This document shows positions 6,851 to 13,862 of a stretch of 15,678 bases of DNA, piece by piece. A model generated the notes under the pieces. That model had not been told where the DNA came from, ran no database searches, and saw only the letters and a list, made by a program, of their open reading frames with translations. Every line of letters begins with the position of its first letter. The stretch's first letter is position 1. Origin of the DNA: Victivallales bacterium (GTDB taxonomy: Bacteria > Verrucomicrobiota > Lentisphaeria > Oligosphaerales > Oligosphaeraceae); assembly GCA_017458805.1 (NCBI GenBank), contig JAFTAC010000421.1:1-15678 (forward strand), read 5' to 3'. A program made the position numbers and the translations under genes.

Positions 6851-7951
6851 CTAGCGTTTGACGCGTCCAGAGGTGTTGCCCTTCATCAGGGCGACGATTT
6901 CGGACTTGGAGGCGAAGTTGACGTCGCCGCGGATGGTGTGCTTCCAGGCGCTGGAGGCGACTGCGAAGCGGACGGCGGTTTCGGGGGCGCAAAGCTCAGG
7001 GTCGTTCAGGGCAAAGACAAGGCCTGCACCGAAGGAGTCGCCGCCGCCGAAACGGTCGATGATGTGGTGGATTTGGTAGGGGGAGTAGGCACCGTTTGCG
7101 TCCAGTGGTGCGAAGTGTGCCTTCTCGGTGGTGCAGTCGTAGAGCATGCCGCCCCAGTTGTTATGGTCGGCGGAGATGCTTTCACGAAGCGTGATGGCGA
7201 CAAACTTCGACTTCGGGAAGGCAGCGTGGAGCTTCTGCGCAACCTGCACATAGCCAGCGATGTTCAACTTGCCCTCCTCGATGGAGGTGTTGTCGGCTTT
7301 GATTCCGAACACGTCGGAGGCGTCCTCCTCGTTGCCGATGATGATGTCCGCATAGACGGCAATCTGCCTCATGCACTTTTCTGCCAGCTGGTTCTTGGTC
7401 AGGGCAGGGTCCCAGTTCCAGAGCTTTTTGCGGTAGTTCAGGTCGAGGGAGATGGTAATGCCCTTGGCGGAGGCGGCCTTGGCGAGAGCAAGGGTGCTCT
7501 GGAAGGCCTTCTCCGTGAGGGATGGGGTGATGCCCGTCAGGTGCAGGTGAGTGACGCCCGAAAGCATGTCGTCCATGTCATAGTCCTCGGGGGCCGCCAT
7601 GGAGATGGCGGAGTACTCGCGGTCGTAGATGACATTGGAGCCGCGCATATTGGAACCGTGTTCTGCATAGTAGATGCCCATGCGTCCCTTCTTGGTGAAG
7701 GTGATGTGCGACGGGTCAACGCCGCAGGAGGCCATGAAGGCGCTGAAGCCGCGGGCGATGGGGTTGTCGGGCAGGGCGGTCAGATAGCGGCTCTTGCCGC
7801 CCAGGAGGGCGATGGAGGCGCAGAAGTTGGCCTCGCCGCCCCCGTAGGTGGCTTCGAGCTCGCCAGGCAGGACCTGCGCAAAGCGCTTCTTGCCGTCGGG
7901 GCTCAGGCGAAGCATTACTTCACCGAAACCAGCGATTAGAGGTGTGGTCAT
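6851..7951 (-). CDS. PfkB-family sugar kinase, 2-keto-3-deoxygluconate kinase-like
   Basis: This 366-residue ribokinase/PfkB enzyme should phosphorylate a sugar acid or ketose using ATP. The N-terminus reads GFGEVMLRLSPDG.. RFAQV...YGGGEANFCASIALLGG, the substrate-binding signature of KDG kinases, followed by GIYYAEHG.. and VIYDREYSA, also typical of KdgK. The C-terminal PfkB signature DRFGGGDSFGAG is intact, with the catalytic base Asp at about residue 305. KDG kinase would link hexuronate breakdown (pectin, alginate or glucuronoxylan) to the KDPG aldolase step. PfkB specificity is hard to read from sequence and the neighbouring SorE-like reductase would also suit a ketose kinase. ATG 7951 has GGAGGA about 7 nt upstream. 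The gene starts 19 bp after the EF-hand gene stop, so they are almost certainly co-transcribed. Confidence 0.85.
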   Translation of the reverse strand: MTTPLIAGFGEVMLRLSPDGKKRFAQVLPGELEATYGGGEANFCASIALLGGKSRYLTALPDNPIARGFSAFMASCGVDPSHITFTKKGRMGIYYAEHGSNMRGSNVIYDREYSAISMAAPEDYDMDDMLSGVTHLHLTGITPSLTEKAFQSTLALAKAASAKGITISLDLNYRKKLWNWDPALTKNQLAEKCMRQIAVYADIIIGNEEDASDVFGIKADNTSIEEGKLNIAGYVQVAQKLHAAFPKSKFVAITLRESISADHNNWGGMLYDCTTEKAHFAPLDANGAYSPYQIHHIIDRFGGGDSFGAGLVFALNDPELCAPETAVRFAVASSAWKHTIRGDVNFASKSEIVALMKGNTSGRVKR

Positions 7952-7970
7952 GGTTCAGTCCTCCAGAACG

Positions 7971-10403
7971 CTATTTGGCAGGAGCCGCCGCAGGGGTGGC
8001 TCCAGGAGCGATGGGTTTGACGGCTTCGGCAGCCTTCTTGCCCTCTTCGGCACCTTGCTGGACGGCCTCGGCAACCTGCTTGGCGCCTTCCTTGACCTCT
8101 TCAGCGACCTTCTTGGCACCTTCGACTACTGCTTCTGTGGTGGTTTCAGGCTTCTTCTCGGCAGCCTCTTTCTCCTGCTGGAGCTTCTTCTCGTTGAGGG
8201 CCTGTTTTGCCTGTTCCTCTTGTGCGATGCGCTCCTTCTCGGCCTTCTTGTACTTGTAGTACTTGCAGCCGCCGAAGCCGAGGACGATGAGCAGGATGAT
8301 GGTCAGCAGAACCCTAAGCGCATAGTGCTTGGGCGTGCCCTTGGCGCCAGCTGGGTACTTGCCGTAGTAGGTGAACTGCTTGCGCAGTTTGCCATCCAGG
8401 CGGACCTTCATATTGATACCCCAGCCGCACCCTTCAAGGATGGAGCTCAGGTCCTGGCGGTTCAATTTGATGATGGCGATGATGGAGATGGGAAGCATCA
8501 GGGCCAGGATGGCGACGATGACCGTTATCCAGATTTGCAGGCCAGTCATGCCCGCCAGGGTCTTGGTGATGAAGGCGAGGGCGGAGCCAATGGCCGCAGC
8601 CGCAATGCCGATGCCCATGAAGGCGTTTGGATTCAGCTTGCTTTCCTTGCCGTCCTTGGCGGCAGGTGCAGGTGCGGGGGCTGGGGCGGGTGCGGGGGCA
8701 GGCGCCGCGCCTGGGGTGATGGCCTGCGTGAAGTTGCCTTGCAGGTTCTTTTCAGCATCGCCTGACCAGGAGTTCAGCTTGCCTTCAATGATGCCCCAAA
8801 GCCTGTGGATGGGGGCCTCGATGGCTTCACGGAGGCAGACGGGGTTCTCTACGATGTTGATGACCTTGGCGTCGCAGTCGTTGCCCTCCGTGTCATAGAA
8901 GATACCGCGCTTGCCGACCATGAGGTTGCCCTTGTCGCCGCTGGTGACGGGGACGACCACCTGGAACTTCTCGCCATTGTGTTTCGTCACCTCGACGTAC
9001 ATCAGGAAGAGCTGGCTGTTCTTCGCCATGGCCTGGTGCTCGGCGACAGAGGTGATTTTGAAGGCGACGGCGAACCAGCGTCCGTCGATGACCAGCTTGC
9101 CGCACTCGAACATGGCCTTCTTCTCGGGGCTGTACAGGTCTGTGAAGGAGATGAAGTTGTTGGCATACTGCAGAAGGTTGCCGCGATAGAGCAGGAGCTT
9201 TTCAAGCCCCGTGGAGGCGGCAATCTTGTTGGAGACGTCCTTGTCGATGGCCATCAGCTCGCGGACCTCTTTCTGAAGGGGCTCGCAGCTGACGTACTTG
9301 CGCAGGTCGGCGACGGGAATCTTCTCGACGATGGCGCCCTTCTTGGAGGCCATGTAGGCCTCGTAGGCCGTGAAGGTGCCTTTGACCTTGTTCCAGTCGT
9401 CCTGCGTCAGGCCGTCGGAGGCGTTGATGCCGAGGATGGGAATGATGACCTTTTCGACCAGCGGCATGAACCAGCCCTGGCAGGCGGGGTTGATCTTGTC
9501 CGCAATGAGCGGAAGAATACGGTCAGCGTTCGGCGTGGAGAGGGGCAGGGCGTTCTGGTAGGCGTCAACCTCGGCCTGGGCGGCTGGGTCGAACGCGGCG
9601 ACCTTGGACTCCGTGGAGAGGGCCTTGGGCTGGATTCGTTCATCGAAGTAGAGCAGGTTGCTGATTTTGAAGAACTGGTCGAGCTTGTCGGTGTGCTCTT
9701 TGACCATGGCGGCGAGGGCTGGGGTGTCGGCGCCCATCGTCATGATGTCGGTCTTGCTCTGGCCTTCGGGGATCTGGCCCTTGTCATACCATTCGAGATA
9801 CTCTGGAACGGCTTTGAGGAAGGTGGTCATGGTGGCTTCGTCGAGGCCCTGCGTGCCATCCTTGTCGGTTGTGCCGCCCGTGGCGGTGACAACGTCCTTG
9901 ATCATGGCGGTCACGGCGGCCTTGTATTCATCGGTGGAGGCGCGCTGGGCGGCCTTGAGGGTGAGGACGCCGTCGCCGTTGAGGTCGCGCTGGATGACGG
10001 TTGCGATGAACTCGCGAACCTGCTTCAGGTTGATCTTGCCAGACTCGCCAGTACCAATCTCCTGGGAGATCCACTTAGCGGAGTCGATGATGGACTTGCC
10101 TTCGTCACTCTTGTCGCTGATGTCGGAAATCGCGAGGTTGCCATCGAAGTCAGGGGTGATCTTGCTGGCCTCGGGGAGCTTGTCAAGCAGCCATTTGATG
10201 GCGGTTTTCAGCTCTTTGGAGGTGACGCGCCCGTTCTTGTTGACGTCCAGGTAGTCGAAGAGCTTGGGGTCGCAGCGGAAGAAGGCTGTCACTGGGGCGC
10301 TCAACGCCACCCACAGGGATTCATCAAGGGTGAGAGCCTCTTTGAGATCATTTCCGTCCTGAAGGACCATCTGGAAAGATTTGCCGAATCGTCTGAATTC
10401 CAT
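7971..10403 (-). CDS. EF-hand membrane protein of unknown function (810 aa)
   Basis: I do not recognise a named function. Residues 1-200 hold EF-hand-like calcium loops: a canonical one at 53-64 (DVNKNGRVTSKE), a near-canonical one at 140-151 (DLNGDGVLTLKA), and degenerate ones near 85-96 and 180-191. Residues about 370-545 form a globular region ending GNLMVGKRGIFYD..GND, DAKVINIVENPVCLREAI, APIHRLW. I recall similar text in large uncharacterised proteins of other bacteria, without having searched. A Pro-Ala linker spans 566-582. About two hydrophobic segments lie at 594-646, then LNRQDLSSILEGCGWGINMKVRL, then another membrane segment at 694-713. A charged coiled coil (715-751) and an amphipathic EGAKKVAEEVKEGAKQVAEAV-type repeat (758-795) close the protein. 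There is no signal peptide, so the EF-hands are probably cytoplasmic. AAGGA precedes ATG 10403. The gene follows the nuclease gene by 39 bp. Confidence 0.85.
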   Translation of the reverse strand: MEFRRFGKSFQMVLQDGNDLKEALTLDESLWVALSAPVTAFFRCDPKLFDYLDVNKNGRVTSKELKTAIKWLLDKLPEASKITPDFDGNLAISDISDKSDEGKSIIDSAKWISQEIGTGESGKINLKQVREFIATVIQRDLNGDGVLTLKAAQRASTDEYKAAVTAMIKDVVTATGGTTDKDGTQGLDEATMTTFLKAVPEYLEWYDKGQIPEGQSKTDIMTMGADTPALAAMVKEHTDKLDQFFKISNLLYFDERIQPKALSTESKVAAFDPAAQAEVDAYQNALPLSTPNADRILPLIADKINPACQGWFMPLVEKVIIPILGINASDGLTQDDWNKVKGTFTAYEAYMASKKGAIVEKIPVADLRKYVSCEPLQKEVRELMAIDKDVSNKIAASTGLEKLLLYRGNLLQYANNFISFTDLYSPEKKAMFECGKLVIDGRWFAVAFKITSVAEHQAMAKNSQLFLMYVEVTKHNGEKFQVVVPVTSGDKGNLMVGKRGIFYDTEGNDCDAKVINIVENPVCLREAIEAPIHRLWGIIEGKLNSWSGDAEKNLQGNFTQAITPGAAPAPAPAPAPAPAPAAKDGKESKLNPNAFMGIGIAAAAIGSALAFITKTLAGMTGLQIWITVIVAILALMLPISIIAIIKLNRQDLSSILEGCGWGINMKVRLDGKLRKQFTYYGKYPAGAKGTPKHYALRVLLTIILLIVLGFGGCKYYKYKKAEKERIAQEEQAKQALNEKKLQQEKEAAEKKPETTTEAVVEGAKKVAEEVKEGAKQVAEAVQQGAEEGKKAAEAVKPIAPGATPAAAPAK
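8661..8708 (-). repeat. Low-complexity Pro-Ala linker coding repeat
   Basis: GC-rich repeating codons encode alternating Ala-Pro at residues about 566-582 of the EF-hand membrane protein. The linker separates the soluble half from the membrane half. It is a likely site of length variation by slippage in steps of six bases. Confidence 0.8.
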
Positions 10404-10442
10404 TTGTAGTTTCCTTGTGTTATGGGTGTTATGAAGAAAAAA

Positions 10443-11837
10443 TCAGTCAAGTGTGACGGTTTCGCCGTACTCGGGGACATGTGTCTTCCAGGCGAGTTTC
10501 TCCTGGATGACGTTGGAGAGGGCCTCCGCCGCCTCAGGCTCGCCGTGTGTGACGAAGAGTTTGCGCACGGAGCTGGTGGTGGTCTGTAGCCAGTCGAGAA
10601 GTTCTTGCTGGTCGGCATGCGCGGAGAAGCCGGAGATGCGCTCGATTTTCGCATTGACGGGATACTCGTCACCGAGGATGCGGACGTTCTTCGCACCTTC
10701 GAGGATGATGCGGCCCAGGGTCTCCTTCGCCTGGTAGCCGACGAACATGATGCGGCACTCCTTGCGCGTGATGTTGGAGATCAGGTGGTATTTGATGCGC
10801 CCGCCTGTACACATGCCTGCGCCCGCGATGATGATGGCGGTGCCCTTGATGCGGTTGATGGACTTGGAGTCCGCTGTCGTGCGGACTAGCGTCAGGCCAG
10901 GCAGGCGTATGCTGCGGGCAAGCTTGGTCGTTTCCGCGTCGAAGAGGTTGGGGAAGCGACGGAATATGTCGGTGACCTTGACGGCCATGGGGCTGTCAAC
11001 GAAAATCCGCAGGTGCGGGATTTTGTCCTGCTTCAGCAGGTTGGCCAGATAGTAGATGAGGTCCTGTGTGCGCTCAATGGCGAAGCTGGGGATGATGAGG
11101 TTGCCGCCCGCCTCGGTCGTCTCGTTGATGATGCGCGCCAGTTCTGAGGGAATATCCGCAGAATTGCCATGGAGGCGGTCGCCGTAGGTGGATTCGCAGA
11201 CGATGTAGTCAGCCTCGCCAATGGGGGCTGGGTCGCGGATGATGGGCATGTTGCAGCGCCCGACGTCGCCCGAGAAGAGAATGGTTCTTGTTTCTGTCTC
11301 GTCGCGAATCGTGAACTTGATGCTCGTTGCACCGAGGATGTGGCCGACCTCAAGGAACTCGGCATAGACTCCGCCGCCAAGTCCGAGCGGTTGTCCGAGC
11401 GGCACGGGCTTCAGCATGTCGAAGACGTCCTTTGCCTCTGGCAAGGTGTAGAGTGGCACCTCTGGATGGGGACCCTGGCGGCCTTCCTTTTCGTGGCGTT
11501 TCTGCTTGAACTTGCTGTCTTCTTCGTTGATTTTCGCGCAGTCGGCCAGAACGATCTTGACCAGTTCGCAGGTGGCGGCGGTGGCATAGATGGGACCATC
11601 ATACCCCTCCTTGACGAGGCGTGGCAGGAGCCCGCAGTGGTCGAGATGGGCGTGCGTGAGAAACACGCCGTCGATCTCCGACGGGGGAACCTGCGAGGGC
11701 AGCCAGTTGCGGTCCTTCAGGTCGTGCTCTTGGTAGATGCCGTAGTCGATGATGAACGTCTTGCCGTTGGCTTTAAGGAGGTATTTGGAGCCTGTGACGT
11801 TCTTGGCAGCTCCGAGGAAGGTGATGCTGATGTCCAT
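10443..11837 (-). CDS. MBL-fold/beta-CASP RNA exonuclease-like hydrolase
   Basis: This 464-residue metallo-beta-lactamase-fold protein belongs to the beta-CASP (YSH1/CPSF73-like) branch of RNA-processing nucleases. Metal ligands are visible in order: HAHLDH at 62-67, His166 in GHILGA, Asp191 in LFSGD, the ESTYGDR box at 215-221, SGFSAHAD with His407, and THGEP with His431. The beta-CASP insertion (about 225-395) contains PSFAIERTQDLIYYL, FVDSPMAVKVTDIF and AGAGMCTGGRI, as in this group. It is predicted to bind two zinc ions and cleave RNA in the cytoplasm. Its true target cannot be read from sequence. ATG 11837 has a GAGGT-type site about 10 nt upstream. It is first in a run of four same-strand genes leading to the EF-hand protein, kinase and reductase, with no obvious functional link to them. 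Confidence 0.93.
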   Translation of the reverse strand: MDISITFLGAAKNVTGSKYLLKANGKTFIIDYGIYQEHDLKDRNWLPSQVPPSEIDGVFLTHAHLDHCGLLPRLVKEGYDGPIYATAATCELVKIVLADCAKINEEDSKFKQKRHEKEGRQGPHPEVPLYTLPEAKDVFDMLKPVPLGQPLGLGGGVYAEFLEVGHILGATSIKFTIRDETETRTILFSGDVGRCNMPIIRDPAPIGEADYIVCESTYGDRLHGNSADIPSELARIINETTEAGGNLIIPSFAIERTQDLIYYLANLLKQDKIPHLRIFVDSPMAVKVTDIFRRFPNLFDAETTKLARSIRLPGLTLVRTTADSKSINRIKGTAIIIAGAGMCTGGRIKYHLISNITRKECRIMFVGYQAKETLGRIILEGAKNVRILGDEYPVNAKIERISGFSAHADQQELLDWLQTTTSSVRKLFVTHGEPEAAEALSNVIQEKLAWKTHVPEYGETVTLD

Positions 11838-12071
11838 AAAGTAGTGACCTCTAGTCTCTTATTAATGTGCTGAATCTGTTGATGAAAAACGATGCAAGTT
11901 GTTTTAGTTGCGCCCTAACGGGCGCGGAAACTAAGTGGGGTTCATCCCCCAATGCTGCGCGCCCTTGCGGGCGCTTGCATTGGGCTACGCTTGTCGCGCA
12001 CTCTGTGCGCTGGCCGCTTTCGCGGCCCCAACTCCATTTTCACTGTTGTCATCAACATATTCCACACATTA
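11838..12071. other. Intergenic region containing structured repeat copy A
   Basis: This 234-bp spacer lies between the deacetylase-like gene and the MBL gene. About 130 bp are hairpin-rich repeat. The part nearest the MBL gene is AT-richer and must hold its promoter if it has its own. A loose TTTTCA / TAATAA pair with 18-bp spacing is present on the minus strand around 11860-11888, but I do not regard it as firm. Confidence 0.5.
11905..12030. repeat. REP-like structured element, copy A (four hairpins)
   Basis: Four consecutive palindromes are visible: GCGCCC-TAAC-GGGCGC (11910-11925), GCGCCC-TTGC-GGGCGC (11959-11974), GCGCAC-TCT-GTGCGC (11996-12010) and GGCCGC-TTTC-GCGGCC (12012-12027). The second sits inside an outer 8-bp stem, CCCAATGC at 11948-11955 with GCATTGGG at 11977-11984. 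Positions 11905-11990 align with 13223-13307 and share an identical 25-bp core around the second hairpin. No T-run follows, so it is not a standard terminator. Confidence 0.85.
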
Positions 12072-13157
12072 TCAATCTCTTGGGATGCCCATGATGCCCT
12101 CATGCTGGAAGACGGGCTTGTAGCCGTTTTCAGTCAGGAAGCGCAGACCCGTGGCGATGCGTTCGGCGTGGTCGGGGCGGTAGTTGAAATAGAATGGCCA
12201 GAAATACTGTTCGTGGGTGAGCAGGTCGATGTACTCGCCGTTGTTCTCGTCGCCGATGTTCGGCGCAAGTGTCGGGATGACATCTTCGATGTTGGTGTTG
12301 TTGAAGATGATGTCGATGCGGCTCAGGCAGATGCCGCTCTTGAAGTCCATTAGCGCGTCATGGGAGTTGAGGTAGGCGCAGCGAGCCTCGTCCAGGTTGT
12401 AGCTGACGTCGTAGCGGTTGGAATACTTCACAAAGTAGCCGCTCAGCGTGCGGACGCCGCGCTCGTAGAGCGTGGGGAAGACGGAGGGCTGCAGCTCGCC
12501 CCAGTGGACGATGGTGGGCGGCGCCCAGCTTTTCTCGCCCGCGAAGCGCACGACCTCGCCGTGGATGAGGTCGTAGTCATGGGCGACCTTCTCGGCTGTT
12601 GCATACTGGTAGGGCCTGTCGGGGAATTCATTGTAGGCGTGCCAGGTGAGGCGCATCCACTCGGCGTTGTCCTCGAACTGGCTCTTCCAGTCTGCTGGCA
12701 GCATGGAGAGGTTGAAATCCTTCTCGGGCGTCTCGTAGAAGAGGTTGAGGGTGAACTTGACGCCGAACTCGTCATGCAGCTTCTTGAGGATGGCGAGATA
12801 GTAGTTGTCGTTGATGTACTTGGGCTTGTTCTTGAGCAGGTCGCGGCACCAGAAGGAGTTGTCGTCAATGGAGAAGCGGTAGCGCTTGTAGGAGTTCTTA
12901 AGCCAGACGACGCGGACGGAGTGGCGCCCCGTCCCCTGGAAGCCTTCGGCCTCCGCCACAATCTCCGTCTCGAACTGCGTCAGCTTGACGGGGGCGTAGA
13001 AGAGTTCGCCGCAGCGCTTTGCTTCAACGCCGTTGACTTTGACGGTGGTTTCCAGCGGGGCAGTGCCCTTGACCTCGATGGTCAGGCCGCTTGCATCTTG
13101 TTTGCCGTTGCGATGGGTCAGTACGGCCCCGTGAAATGGAGATAGGATTTTGATCAT
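12072..13157 (-). CDS. Polysaccharide-deacetylase-like protein with N-terminal Ig-like region
   Basis: The 361-residue product has two parts. Residues 1-90 are beta-rich (MIKILSPFHGAVLTHRNGKQ...TTVKVNGVEAKR..FYAPVKL...IVAEAEG), resembling an Ig-like or carbohydrate-binding domain. From about 92 the text RYRFSIDDNSFWCRDLL, LAILKKLHDEFGVKFTLNLFYE and LTWHAYNEFPDRPY follows the NodB/polysaccharide deacetylase (CE4-like) barrel order. Candidate metal ligands are Asp98/Asp99 and His173, with a further His218 in IVHWGE. The usual H-x3-H metal pair of NodB enzymes is not obvious, so catalysis may be altered or absent. No signal peptide is seen, which suggests a cytoplasmic location. AGGAA lies about 10 nt before ATG 13157. 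Both flanks carry the structured repeat, so it may be a single-gene unit. Function is inferred from fold only. Confidence 0.65.
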   Translation of the reverse strand: MIKILSPFHGAVLTHRNGKQDASGLTIEVKGTAPLETTVKVNGVEAKRCGELFYAPVKLTQFETEIVAEAEGFQGTGRHSVRVVWLKNSYKRYRFSIDDNSFWCRDLLKNKPKYINDNYYLAILKKLHDEFGVKFTLNLFYETPEKDFNLSMLPADWKSQFEDNAEWMRLTWHAYNEFPDRPYQYATAEKVAHDYDLIHGEVVRFAGEKSWAPPTIVHWGELQPSVFPTLYERGVRTLSGYFVKYSNRYDVSYNLDEARCAYLNSHDALMDFKSGICLSRIDIIFNNTNIEDVIPTLAPNIGDENNGEYIDLLTHEQYFWPFYFNYRPDHAERIATGLRFLTENGYKPVFQHEGIMGIPRD

Positions 13158-13222
13158 TGTTACGTGTTCCTGTGTGTAGAAACGTGCGGAATTGAGTAGC
13201 GAAAATCAAGGTGGGCGCGAAT

Positions 13223-13350
13223 ATGTTGCGCCCTTGCGGGCGCTAAACTCTAGAGGGTTTGCCTCCCCGCGCTGCGCGCCCTTGCGGGCGCTTGCGTGGG
13301 GTTACGCATAGTTGCGCCCTGACGGGCGCTGCCGCTACGCGGCTTCCGCT
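13223..13350. repeat. REP-like structured element, copy B (four hairpins)
   Basis: Palindromes lie at 13228-13243 (GCGCCC-TTGC-GGGCGC), 13276-13291 (same sequence), 13314-13329 (GCGCCC-TGAC-GGGCGC) and 13331-13343 (GCCGC-TAC-GCGGC). An outer stem pairs CCCCGCGC (13265-13272) with GCGTGGGG (13294-13301). It differs from copy A at three stem positions, all of which keep pairing. It fills most of the 225-bp spacer between tadA and the deacetylase-like gene. The remaining bases, 13158-13222 and 13351-13382, show no further feature. Confidence 0.85.
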
Positions 13351-13382
13351 CCAAATCCTTTGTTGATACTCAATTAGGCACT

Positions 13383-13862
13383 TTATTTTTCTTGTCGTCT
13401 TTTTCTGAAAAACTCCTGTATGATGGCGAGGCATTCATCGGCCAGGAGGCCAGAGGTGACGCTGACCTGGTGGATGCCTTCGGGCATGTGGGTGATGTCG
13501 AGGGCGCCGCCCGCGCCGCCCGTGCGCTTGTCGCCGCAGCCGAAGACCAGCCTCGGGAGGCGGCAGTTGACCATGGCTCCCGCGCACATGGGGCATGGCT
13601 CCTTTGTGACGTAGAGCACGCAGTCGTCCAGGCGCCACATACCAAGTTTCTGCGTTGCCTCCTCGATGGCGAGAAGCTCCGCGTGGGCGAAGCCTCGCTT
13701 GTCCCGCTCCACGTGGTTGTGGGTTCTGGCCACCAGGTTGCCCTGGTGGACAAGGACGGCGCCGACGGGCACTTCGCCCTCGGCTGCCGCCTGGGCGGCT
13801 TCCTCAAGCGCCATCCGCATGAAGGCGAGATCCGCCGCCTCTATGGAAGGGTCAGCGGTCAC
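13383..13862 (-). CDS. tadA: tRNA-specific adenosine deaminase TadA
   Basis: TadA converts adenosine 34 of tRNA-Arg(ACG) to inosine using a zinc-bound water. The zinc and proton-shuttle motif HAE (His60, Glu62 with the chosen start) and the PCPMCAGA motif (Cys90, Cys93) are intact. Upstream is the family text MRMALEEA..AAAEGEVPVGAVLV. The start is uncertain. I chose GTG at 13862, which gives 159 residues, close to the usual length of about 150-170. The frame is open to 13949 but that extension only reads through the upstream gene. A shorter alternative is ATG 13820. The chosen start overlaps the 3' end of the EIIA-domain gene by 11 bp, suggesting translational coupling. The C-terminal end, FFRKRRQEK, is basic, as expected for a tRNA-binding enzyme. 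Confidence 0.93.
   Translation of the reverse strand: MTADPSIEAADLAFMRMALEEAAQAAAEGEVPVGAVLVHQGNLVARTHNHVERDKRGFAHAELLAIEEATQKLGMWRLDDCVLYVTKEPCPMCAGAMVNCRLPRLVFGCGDKRTGGAGGALDITHMPEGIHQVSVTSGLLADECLAIIQEFFRKRRQEK

Noticed and set aside
6938..7939. 333-codon plus-strand frame opposite the PfkB kinase
   Set aside because: Same shadow pattern (Gly/Val/Asp-rich). The kinase motifs on the other strand are unambiguous.
8805..10409. 534-codon open frame on the plus strand, antisense to the EF-hand protein gene
   Set aside because: It is a GC-rich codon shadow. The composition is biased toward Gly, Val, Asp and Leu, no family is recognisable, and the minus-strand gene has clear domains and a ribosome binding site.
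10425..10450. Intrinsic terminator after the MBL-fold gene (T-run just after the stop on the minus strand)
   Set aside because: Only a 4-bp GTCA/TGAC stem precedes the T-run, which is too weak, and the next gene begins 39 bp downstream.
11905..12030. Rho-independent terminator made by the strong GC hairpins
   Set aside because: No T-tract follows any of the hairpins on the minus strand, and the same structure repeats at a second locus as a dispersed element.
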